Assembly (NCBI GenBank): GCA_003551785.1
Contig: PUNP01000097.1
Location: 1 to 13,271, forward strand
Origin: Candidatus Brocadiaceae bacterium
GTDB lineage: Bacteria; Planctomycetota; Brocadiia; SM23-32
Direction: 5' to 3'
DNA length: 13,271 nucleotides
Shown: positions 1 to 6,816 of the stretch, piece by piece
How the letters are laid out: each line of letters begins with the position of its first letter
Numbering within the stretch: the first letter of the stretch is position 1
Notes under the pieces: model-generated
Database searches by the model: none
Told to the model about the DNA's origin: nothing
The model's input: only the letters and a program-made list of their open reading frames with translations
Program-made: the position numbers and the translations under genes

Positions 1-2227
1 CAAGTATAGCCGTTCGTGAGATATCTCCCCCCACAGCAACAATGTTTCTCAGTGCTTCATCGATAGCACTGGCAGCGGCATGGTAGGCATCGATATCCGC
101 ATATTTTGGGTTCATACCACATGCAATGACAGCACCTTTATGCGAATCAAGCAGCGGCGTAATAACAGCAGCATCTCCAGGGCCGTCCCTATCTATACCG
201 ACTAAGGGTTTAATGACTGTTTGTCCCTGGACTTCATGATCATACTGGCGAATGATCCATTCTTTTGAACGGACATTCGGGGCGGCTAAAATATCCTTGA
301 GAGTTTTCTCGTAATCGATTATCTCCTCATCATTTAATTTCAGAAGAGCTGGAGCATTGTGTTTCTGCCATTCACATTTTTCAAGCGGTTCTTCGGGCTC
401 AGGCGGGGTCCAACATGCTCTTTCATTGAACCTTGGGAGTCCGTTATGCATAAATTCCATCTCCAGTTCAGCGACTAAATTCCCCTTGTATTTAACACGC
501 AGGATTTTGTCTTTAGTAAATTTGCCGATGACGGTCGCCTCAACGTTTTCTGCGGAGAAGAGATCAAGGATTTTCTCAAGATTTTCCGGGGGAACAGAAA
601 GCACCATACGTTCCTGAGCTTCAGATATCCAGATTTCGGTATAGGTCAGCCCGTCGTATTTTAATGGGACCTCTCCTATCTCTGCCTCCACACCGGTATT
701 TTCACCCATTTCTCCAACAGCGCTGCTCAGTCCGCCGGCACCGCAATCGGTAATACAGTCGTAGAGCCCTAAATCTCTAGCTTGCAGAACTGTATCCACG
801 ACTTTTTTTTCGGTAATCGGATTGCCGATTTGCACAGCACTGCCGGAAACTCTTTCACTATCGGAGCTCAGTTCAATAGAGGAGAATGTCGCCCCATGAA
901 TACCGTCTCGACCGGTTCGCCCCCCGACTACCAAAATGTAATCGCCGGGTTGAGGTTCTTTATCTATTTTATCACGCGGGATGAGTCCCAAATTACCGCA
1001 GAATACCAGACAATTGCCTGCATATCGGCTATCAAAGTAAACCGCACCGTTACCTGTCGGTATTCCCATACGATTACCATAGTCGCGAACGCCGCTCACT
1101 ACCCCCTTCATGACACGTTTGGGGTGAAGCGCCCCAGGCGGAACCTCTTCATCGGACATGTCAGGTGGACCAAAACAGAAAACATCGGTGTTAAATATCG
1201 GTTTTGCGCCCAATCCCGTTCCGAGCGGATCGCGAATTACTCCACCTATTCCCGTGTTAGCCCCCCCATAAGGTTCAATAGCACTGGGGTGGTTGTGAGT
1301 TTCCACTTTAAAACAAAGCGCATGCTCATCATCGAATTCAACTACACCGGCATTATCAACAAAGACACTCAGGCACCAGGATTTATCCAATTCATGCGTT
1401 ACACGCGCTACAGTGTGCTTGAGCAGGTTGTCAATGACTAACTTTCCATTTTTGTTTACATATCTCTCCCAACCGGGCGGAACAGGGCCTTCGTAGGTTA
1501 CATGCCCTTTCAAAGTTTTATGAACACAATGCTCACTCCATGTCTGGGCCAGAATCTCGAGTTCAAGGTCGGTCGGGTCACGGTCTAAGTCATTGAAATA
1601 AAACTTTATAGACTTCATTTCATCGAGTGTCAGAGATAACATGCCTTCTTGGCTGATTTTCATCAATTCATGATCATCAGCCAATCGTAAGGCGATGTTT
1701 TTTTTATGGAAATCACCGGAAAGCTCTTTTCGGGAATATGGCACGTCAGGCGTATCTATATATACGTCCTCTATTGTTCTGTTAGCGAGGGCTTTAAACG
1801 CTAATTTATTGACTTCTTCTTTTTTAATTTTACCATGAACAAAATATTTTTTGGCTGTACGGATAGAATCAATTTTTTTAGCGAGTCCCAGGTCGGCAGC
1901 ACCTTTAAGCGCGCTTTGTTGACTAGGATCCATAACTCCCTGTTTACGGCAAATTTCGATTGAATGCAAGCAACTATCTTCAGCCCAATTCCATGCGATT
2001 TTGTCACCCGGAATTAATCGATACTGTTGAATTATCGGGTCAACAAACAGGTTCTCTGCCAATACCCTAACCTCCCACTCATCTAATTCACCGTCAATTA
2101 TATAGACTTTGACCGAGAATATTTCATTTATAGAATTAATACCAAGGTCAATAGCTTCATGCAGAGCATCACCGCCTGTGGGGTCTTTTGCATCCGGATT
2201 GTAAATTACTTCTATTCTGTATTGCAT
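1..2227 (-). CDS. purL: Phosphoribosylformylglycinamidine synthase PurL with fused PurS-like domains (C-terminus beyond window)
   Basis: Fourth step of purine biosynthesis in the cytoplasm: FGAR, ATP and glutamine-derived ammonia give FGAM. The frame is open from an ATG at 2227 to the left edge, 742 codons, so the C-terminal part is missing. Visible PurL landmarks are SEHC near residue 250, ETHNHPSAIEPYGG from 309, GRTGRDGIHGATF from 436 and DCGAGGLSS from 494. The N-terminus carries about 200 residues more than the classical small PurL. Residues 1-85 and about 88-157 each resemble PurS, the second containing GVMDP (97-101) and LANRTIED (147-154). This is like the PurS-dimer-mimicking N-domain of large PurL. 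Whether a glutaminase (PurQ) domain follows cannot be seen. The gap to the upstream permease gene is 91 bp. The ribosome site is weak (AGG about 10 bases before ATG). Identity is near certain. Confidence 0.96.
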   Translation of the reverse strand, partial: MQYRIEVIYNPDAKDPTGGDALHEAIDLGINSINEIFSVKVYIIDGELDEWEVRVLAENLFVDPIIQQYRLIPGDKIAWNWAEDSCLHSIEICRKQGVMDPSQQSALKGAADLGLAKKIDSIRTAKKYFVHGKIKKEEVNKLAFKALANRTIEDVYIDTPDVPYSRKELSGDFHKKNIALRLADDHELMKISQEGMLSLTLDEMKSIKFYFNDLDRDPTDLELEILAQTWSEHCVHKTLKGHVTYEGPVPPGWERYVNKNGKLVIDNLLKHTVARVTHELDKSWCLSVFVDNAGVVEFDDEHALCFKVETHNHPSAIEPYGGANTGIGGVIRDPLGTGLGAKPIFNTDVFCFGPPDMSDEEVPPGALHPKRVMKGVVSGVRDYGNRMGIPTGNGAVYFDSRYAGNCLVFCGNLGLIPRDKIDKEPQPGDYILVVGGRTGRDGIHGATFSSIELSSDSERVSGSAVQIGNPITEKKVVDTVLQARDLGLYDCITDCGAGGLSSAVGEMGENTGVEAEIGEVPLKYDGLTYTEIWISEAQERMVLSVPPENLEKILDLFSAENVEATVIGKFTKDKILRVKYKGNLVAELEMEFMHNGLPRFNERACWTPPEPEEPLEKCEWQKHNAPALLKLNDEEIIDYEKTLKDILAAPNVRSKEWIIRQYDHEVQGQTVIKPLVGIDRDGPGDAAVITPLLDSHKGAVIACGMNPKYADIDAYHAAASAIDEALRNIVAVGGDISRTAIL

Positions 2228-2318
2228 AAATAATACCTACTCTATGGCAGAGATAATAGCTTGAAAAGTCACTGAGAAAAGACCAGAGTTGGATATGACA
2301 AATCAGGTAATCGCGATT

Positions 2319-4058
2319 TCACCGTGCGGGTCTTACAATATAGCTCACCCTGATAACCGCAACGAATAGCATCGAAATAGCAGCTATGATGAGGAAGTAA
2401 ATATTGGGAAGCCATAACCTGAATGTCTCGCGCAGTTCGGGAAGCGCAATTTCACTCAACATAACAACGATGGGATTCACAACAAACATCGTTTGAAGCA
2501 CATCATGAGAAAAGTGTTGTCTTGCTAACAATCCGATCAAGCTCAATACACAAGTCGCCACAACGACCACGTAAGTAGCAGCAATGCTTGAACTTGTTCT
2601 TTTTGCGAAAGAACTGAACATTACGCCGGCGGAACAGATGAAAATCAAGGTTGCCAATAAAGTGGCTGAACTTCGCAGTATACCGGTGATAAGGGTTCTG
2701 TCAACATAACCGAGAGCGAAATAAGGCGGCAATGTTGCGATAAGAAGTAATACAACGGGAATGATAACAGATTGATATTTGCCGCTCACTATTGTAAAGC
2801 TTGAGAGGCGTGTCAAACGAAGCAGGTCAAACCTTTGATTTTCAACTTCTCTTGAAATCAACGGTGCACTAAAAATAGGTCCCATAAATAGAATTAAAGT
2901 CATTTGGAAACTGATGGTAAACACGGCAATTATGCTGGGTGCGTATAAATAAGCTCCGAAAGCGGCCATCAGAACCAAAAGTATAGAAATTATCCAGCAA
3001 GCGTAAAATCCTCTTAGCAGCTGTGCCAGTCTGCCGAATAGCATGGTACGCATCTCTTTAATAAAAACGGGATTCCACATGCGTCCCATCAATCTGCGCC
3101 GTCCTTTAGGATTCAAAAGGTAAAAAGGCCAGCGTGTCAACCGTTCTTTCAATGCCTGGTCCGTGATATTTTCCCGTTGTGGAACCGGTGAAGGACAAAG
3201 CCGGAGGCGAAAAAAGATAAACAAAAGGAGCAGAGTGCCAACAATAAGAGAGAAAAAAGCAAATATCGTATGCGCTTCAGGGATATCAACGGTACCAATG
3301 CCGCTGCGTATAAATTCCGGCTGAACAACATTTAACATCGCGACAAACGGGCTGAGTGACCAGGAGTAATGCAACACACTCTTAGCTGTACCCCCTACAC
3401 CGGAAATAAACATCATGGAAGGGATGACAGTCAAAAAACTCAGCACGAAAACTATTACATAGGTAACAATGACAGAACGATATGTTTTAGTGCTCAGGTA
3501 GCTGATGAAAAGGCCTATGGAGCCGACAATAAAGCTTGATGCAACAAGTACTATATAAAACCAGAGCACAGCTTCACGGCTTATACCACCTAAAACAACG
3601 CACATACTGACAAAAGGAATCCCGGTGAGGATGACCATGAGTAAGAAACTCAGAGCTCCCGCTATTTTTCCCCAAACAATCGCAAAGGGACTCATTTTCG
3701 TTCCATAAAGCACATCGAAAGTATTACGCTCTTTCTCCATAGTAAACGCTGGGCTGACAAAAGCCGGAGCAAAAAGAGTCACTAATGCAAGCTGTCCCAA
3801 GCCAAGGACAGTAAATAGGTGCTGGCTGCGATAGGAACTGAGTGAATAAATCCCGCCCTCAGGCCATAAGGCCCATAGTGCACTGAAACATACAGTTAAA
3901 AACAGCATTTGCAGGAGGATCGAACGTTTTTTTCGTAATCCCATCAACACATCCTTATGCAACAGTGGAGGCATTAAAGATTGAAAAACAGTGGCAGTAA
4001 AGGGAGGATTTACTACAGCTGTTTTTCTTTTTTTGCGATAATTCTTAGACCTGGACAT
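2319..4058 (-). CDS. Fused double ABC-2-type transporter permease
   Basis: A 579-residue inner-membrane protein made of two similar permease modules. It would form the membrane channel of an ABC exporter or of an ABC-2 membrane-remodelling complex; the substrate is unknown. Module 1 has a cytoplasmic lead-in (29-46), then hydrophobic segments near 47-64, 84-105, 131-156, 165-188, 195-217 and 264-285. Module 2 repeats this after residue 328, with segments near 350-372, 376-400, 428-450, 460-482, 491-511 and 550-573. The duplication is visible in the loop EKERNTFDVLYGTKMSPF (108-125) against EVENQRFDLLRLTRLSSF (404-421), each followed by IV.GK. The basic N-terminus (MSRSKNYRKKRK) suggests an inside start. 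The ATG at 4058 follows AAGAGG at an 8-base gap. It lies 30 bp after the TIM-barrel gene, so the two are probably co-transcribed. No ATP-binding subunit gene is in the window. Confidence 0.88.
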   Translation of the reverse strand: MSRSKNYRKKRKTAVVNPPFTATVFQSLMPPLLHKDVLMGLRKKRSILLQMLFLTVCFSALWALWPEGGIYSLSSYRSQHLFTVLGLGQLALVTLFAPAFVSPAFTMEKERNTFDVLYGTKMSPFAIVWGKIAGALSFLLMVILTGIPFVSMCVVLGGISREAVLWFYIVLVASSFIVGSIGLFISYLSTKTYRSVIVTYVIVFVLSFLTVIPSMMFISGVGGTAKSVLHYSWSLSPFVAMLNVVQPEFIRSGIGTVDIPEAHTIFAFFSLIVGTLLLLFIFFRLRLCPSPVPQRENITDQALKERLTRWPFYLLNPKGRRRLMGRMWNPVFIKEMRTMLFGRLAQLLRGFYACWIISILLVLMAAFGAYLYAPSIIAVFTISFQMTLILFMGPIFSAPLISREVENQRFDLLRLTRLSSFTIVSGKYQSVIIPVVLLLIATLPPYFALGYVDRTLITGILRSSATLLATLIFICSAGVMFSSFAKRTSSSIAATYVVVVATCVLSLIGLLARQHFSHDVLQTMFVVNPIVVMLSEIALPELRETFRLWLPNIYFLIIAAISMLFVAVIRVSYIVRPAR

Positions 4059-4088
4059 AAAAAAAACCTCTTGAAAAGTAAATGCGTG

Positions 4089-5078
4089 TTAATCGTCAAA
4101 AGCAGCATCAAATGCCTGAGCGCTCGGCTCAAAATCAGCATTTTTTACGAACTCACATGCCTCTTCTGCACCATGTTCTCTGTCCATGCCGCTGTCTTCC
4201 CATTCAACGGAAAGCGGGCCGTTATAACCTATGCGGTTGAGTGCGCGGATAATTTCCTCGAAATCCACGTCACCTCTTCCCAAACTGCGAAAGTCCCAGC
4301 CGCGCTCAGCTTCACCGAAATTCAGATGTGAGCTTAAAATACCTCGGCTGCCATCCAAGGTGACAGCACAATCTTTCATATGCACGTGATAGATTCTGTC
4401 AGGGAACATTTCGATGAATTTAACCGGATCAATACCCTGCCATTGCAAGTGGCTGGGGTCGAAATTAAATCCAAACTCTTCACGTCCATCCAGAGCCTCC
4501 AGCGCCCGTTCAGCAGTCACAATATCGAAAGCGATTTCAGTCGGATGGACCTCTAACGCAAATTTAACGCCACAGTTTTTGAATACATCAAGAATAGGAT
4601 TCCAGCGCTTAGCCAGCAGCTTGAATCCGTCTTCAATCATATCTTCGCTGACCGGGGGAAATGAGTACAGCAGATGCCATATGGAACTGCCGGTAAATCC
4701 ACATACGACGTCAATGCCTAAATTTTCCGCTGAGCGTGCTGCATTCTTCATAGAATCAACGGCCCACTCACGTATTGCATCAGGCTTATCCGCTAACTCC
4801 GGAGGCGCAAAACCATTATGGCGTTTATCTAAATTATCCAACACGCACTGTCCGGCCAAATGGTGGCTGATAGCCCAGCAGCTTAAACCGTGTTTTGCCA
4901 AAAGTCCCTTTTTCTCTTCGCAATAATCAACACTTTCAGCACCATGGGCGGGGTCAAAGTGATCCCCCCAGCAAGCTAGCTCAAGGCCGTCATAACCCCA
5001 TTCAGCTGCTTTTTTGGTTAGTTGTTCAAACTCCATATCCGCCCATTGACCAGTAAACAAAGTCACGTTTCTACCCAT
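4089..5078 (-). CDS. Xylose-isomerase-like TIM-barrel sugar isomerase/epimerase
   Basis: A 329-residue cytoplasmic enzyme of the AP-endonuclease-2/xylose-isomerase-like TIM-barrel superfamily. Members isomerise, epimerise or cleave sugars and sugar derivatives, including 3-keto sugars, using a divalent metal. Probable metal and catalytic residues on barrel strands are E176 in LEVHP, D207 and H210 in NFDPSH, H231/H233 in HVHMKD, and E292 in VEWED. I place the start at the ATG at 5078 because GAGGTG lies 6 bases before it. An upstream in-frame GTG at 5087 sits inside that ribosome site and is unlikely to be used. Upstream is a Gfo/Idh dehydrogenase gene; such pairs commonly act on one sugar in turn. 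The permease gene follows after 30 bp. The exact substrate cannot be read from sequence. Confidence 0.9.
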   Translation of the reverse strand: MGRNVTLFTGQWADMEFEQLTKKAAEWGYDGLELACWGDHFDPAHGAESVDYCEEKKGLLAKHGLSCWAISHHLAGQCVLDNLDKRHNGFAPPELADKPDAIREWAVDSMKNAARSAENLGIDVVCGFTGSSIWHLLYSFPPVSEDMIEDGFKLLAKRWNPILDVFKNCGVKFALEVHPTEIAFDIVTAERALEALDGREEFGFNFDPSHLQWQGIDPVKFIEMFPDRIYHVHMKDCAVTLDGSRGILSSHLNFGEAERGWDFRSLGRGDVDFEEIIRALNRIGYNGPLSVEWEDSGMDREHGAEEACEFVKNADFEPSAQAFDAAFDD

Positions 5079-5084
5079 TTCAAA

Positions 5085-5090
5085 CACCTC
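5085..5090 (-). promoter_or_regulatory. Ribosome binding site deciding the TIM-barrel gene start
   Basis: GAGGTG on the minus strand ends 6 bases before the ATG at 5078. The alternative in-frame GTG start at 5087 is part of this element, which favours the ATG. Confidence 0.7.
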
Positions 5091-5122
5091 ATGAATTAAA
5101 GATTAAAATCGCAGACGAGAAC

Positions 5123-5197
5123 GTGAGCGGCTTGAAAGGAAGCCTCTCACATTTTTGTTCTCTTAAAAGCATGTTCTTTACTTTTAAAAAAGAACAT
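5123..5197 (-). repeat. Two adjacent stem-loops between the dehydrogenase and isomerase genes
   Basis: Two inverted repeats fill much of the 126-bp gap. The first pairs 5123-5133 with 5140-5150: 11 bp, one mismatch, 6-base loop. The second pairs 5171-5179 with 5189-5197: 9 perfect bp, 9-base AT-rich loop. Read on the minus strand, the second arm is followed only by a short GCTTTTAAG tract and the first by no T-run, so neither is a classical minus-strand terminator. They could partly terminate transcription, stabilise the upstream or downstream mRNA, or mark a processing site. On the plus strand the first is followed by ATTTTTG, but no plus-strand gene ends here. Confidence 0.5.
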
Positions 5198-5204
5198 CGT
5201 TTTA

Positions 5205-6365
5205 TTAAAGGTCAGCCACATCAATCCAGCATTTTTCTTGACTGGATTTGGATACCGCTTCAAGCACCTGCTGACACTTAACGCCGTCATCAAAGTTCGG
5301 CACAGGCTCCCTGTCCTCGGCTATAGCATCCATCATTTCCTTCATTTCATTAACAAAACATTCACCATAACCGATAAGATGTCCGTCGGGCCACCAGTTT
5401 TCAAAGCCGGGTGTCTGGTCACTTGTAGCTAATACTTTCCTGAATCCCTGAGTAGCCCCTTCACCATCTTTCCAGTATTCAAGATAGTTCATGTCCTCAA
5501 AATTCCATGCAATGCTCCCTTTGGAACCATTAATCTCAAATCCATTATGGTTCTTACGCCCACCGGCAAAGCGTGTAGCTTCGAAAGTGCCTATAGTGCC
5601 GTTATTAAAGCGCGCACACCATATAGCCGCATCATCGACGGTGACTTTTCCTTTTTCCTTACTTCCTGCCGTATCTTTTAATTTAGTTCCCCCTTGCGAA
5701 ACTTCCATAGGACGTTCCTTGACAAAGGTTTCTAATGTTCCCGATACGCATTGAAGTTCCCCGACCAAGTAATGCGCGAGATCAGTAATATGGGCCCCAA
5801 TGTCGCCTAAAGCACCGCTGCCGGCCAGATCTTTTTTCAACCGCCAAATCAGTGGAAATTCCGGGTCCATGATGAAATCTTGAAGGTAAGCTGCTCTGAA
5901 ATGCCTTATCTCCCCTAACTCCCCCGACTCTATCATCTGCTTTGCCAACCTGACCGCCGGAGCCTGGCGATAAGTGAACCCACAAAGAGCTTTTACACCG
6001 GCATCGTTCACAGCTGCCTGCATCTTTCTTGCATCTTCCAAATCATTAGCCAGCGGTTTTTCGCAAATAATATCTTTGCCTGCCTCGGCAGCTGCTAATA
6101 CATTTTCCAGATGAACAAAATTAGGTGTGCAGACATCTATAACGTCTATGTCCTCTCTATTGACCATCTCTTTCCAGTCAGTAGTGAAATCTTCCCAGCC
6201 CTGTGCTTTTGCTAAACCTTCGGCATCTTCTCGCCGTGAAGCCAAGCATTTTAAAACAGGTTTGCAATCAGTATTCCAAATAGGGAAACAATTTCTCAAA
6301 CCAAAGCTATGCGCCATGCTCATAAAACCCGCACCAATCAATCCTACATTGATATCTTTACTCAT
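5205..6365 (-). CDS. Gfo/Idh/MocA-family NAD(P)-dependent sugar oxidoreductase
   Basis: A 386-residue cytoplasmic dehydrogenase of the Gfo/Idh/MocA family, which oxidises or reduces sugars, inositols or glycosides with NAD(P). The Rossmann domain opens with GLIGAGFM (8-15). The family signature EKP is at 102-104 in ICEKPLANDL, with K103 the likely catalytic lysine. GDIGAHITDLAHYL (187-200) starts the C-terminal substrate domain and contributes D188, H192 and D195-type active-site residues. The start is the ATG at 6365 with GAGG 7 bases upstream. A longer reading from a TTG at 6380 lacks such a site. The gene is followed by the TIM-barrel isomerase gene after 126 bp with two stem-loops. With the GH36 gene upstream it suggests oxidation of a released sugar or glycoside. 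The substrate is not deducible. Confidence 0.93.
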   Translation of the reverse strand: MSKDINVGLIGAGFMSMAHSFGLRNCFPIWNTDCKPVLKCLASRREDAEGLAKAQGWEDFTTDWKEMVNREDIDVIDVCTPNFVHLENVLAAAEAGKDIICEKPLANDLEDARKMQAAVNDAGVKALCGFTYRQAPAVRLAKQMIESGELGEIRHFRAAYLQDFIMDPEFPLIWRLKKDLAGSGALGDIGAHITDLAHYLVGELQCVSGTLETFVKERPMEVSQGGTKLKDTAGSKEKGKVTVDDAAIWCARFNNGTIGTFEATRFAGGRKNHNGFEINGSKGSIAWNFEDMNYLEYWKDGEGATQGFRKVLATSDQTPGFENWWPDGHLIGYGECFVNEMKEMMDAIAEDREPVPNFDDGVKCQQVLEAVSKSSQEKCWIDVADL

Positions 6366-6372
6366 AATAAAG

Positions 6373-6376
6373 CCTC
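6373..6376 (-). promoter_or_regulatory. Ribosome binding site deciding the Gfo/Idh gene start
   Basis: GAGG on the minus strand is 7 bases before the ATG at 6365. This places translation at MSKDIN rather than at the upstream TTG at 6380, whose codon overlaps the region just before the site. Confidence 0.65.
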
Positions 6377-6520
6377 GCAATAAAAAAACAGCAAAAAATG
6401 CATAATCAAACGTAAATATTCAGTGAACTTGTCAAATCACCACCATCAACGGACGATAAAATAGTGGAGCAGCATGGTTAACTGATGACTCAAAAAAGAA
6501 GCAGGACATTAATGCCATAT

Positions 6521-6550
6521 TTTATAGGAAAACAGCTAATTTCTCAACAA
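6521..6550 (-). promoter_or_regulatory. Possible promoter for the Gfo/Idh-isomerase-permease genes
   Basis: On the minus strand TTGTTG (6550-6545) and TATAAA (6526-6521) are 18 bases apart, overlapping the end of the small membrane-protein gene. They match the sigma70 consensus at 4/6 and 5/6. It would leave a leader of about 150 bases before the Gfo/Idh ATG. The 178-bp gap 6366-6543 holds no gene that I can see and no clear terminator. AT-rich DNA gives such matches by chance, so this is tentative. Confidence 0.3.
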
Positions 6551-6732
6551 CCTCCCAATAAAAAAATGCACATTGACAATAATGCTCCCAGCAACAGCAA
6601 CCCCATAATTATCCAGCATCCGATCAGCCGGCGCCCTGGCTTATCCTGGGAATCAGGGAAAAACCCCATCTTACCAGTTTTCTCATTCTTAGCATCAACC
6701 CTTTTTTTTGGTTTTTGGGGTGAGTTTTGCAT
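6544..6732 (-). CDS. Small single-span membrane protein, unknown function
   Basis: A 62-residue protein I do not recognise. The first 36 residues are hydrophilic and rich in lysine (KPKKRVDAKNEKTGK), followed by RR and a hydrophobic helix at about 37-60 (IGCWIIMGLLLLGALLSMC). It ends LLGGC almost straight after the helix. Positive charges before the helix predict a cytoplasmic N-terminus and a C-terminus at the outer face of the inner membrane. Cysteines at 39, 55 and 62 are notable but form no lipobox at the N-terminus. I choose the ATG at 6732 because AAGGTGG lies 5 bases upstream. An upstream in-frame ATG at 6771 would add 13 residues but has no such site. It sits 84 bp after the GH36 gene and 178 bp before the Gfo/Idh gene on the same strand. 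Confidence 0.6.
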   Translation of the reverse strand: MQNSPQKPKKRVDAKNEKTGKMGFFPDSQDKPGRRLIGCWIIMGLLLLGALLSMCIFLLGGC

Positions 6733-6737
6733 ATAAA

Positions 6738-6744
6738 CCACCTT
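6738..6744 (-). promoter_or_regulatory. Ribosome binding site for the 62-residue membrane protein
   Basis: AAGGTGG on the minus strand is 5 bases before the ATG at 6732. It is a strong match to the 16S tail and is the main support for the short gene being real and for its start. A run of seven T precedes it on the same strand. Confidence 0.65.
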
Positions 6745-6816
6745 AAAAAAACGTGAAGCACCGAACGACACAGCACATTGATAAGTTACTGGTTAATAGT
6801 AGCTAACTCAAAGAGA

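Noticed and set aside
782..1441. 219-codon plus-strand open frame
   Set aside because: It lies wholly antisense to the catalytic core of purL, whose motifs are unmistakable, and its translation resembles no protein.
1801..2007. 68-codon minus-strand open frame
   Set aside because: It overlaps the PurS-like region of purL in another frame; the purL frame is open and carries the conserved residues.
4414..4926. 170-codon plus-strand open frame
   Set aside because: Antisense to the TIM-barrel gene, which has its full metal-ligand set.
6741..6775. Possible minus-strand terminator after GH36 (imperfect hairpin plus seven T)
   Set aside because: The stem needs several G-U pairs and a mismatch with a tiny loop, and the T-run directly abuts the ribosome site of the small gene; too weak to annotate.
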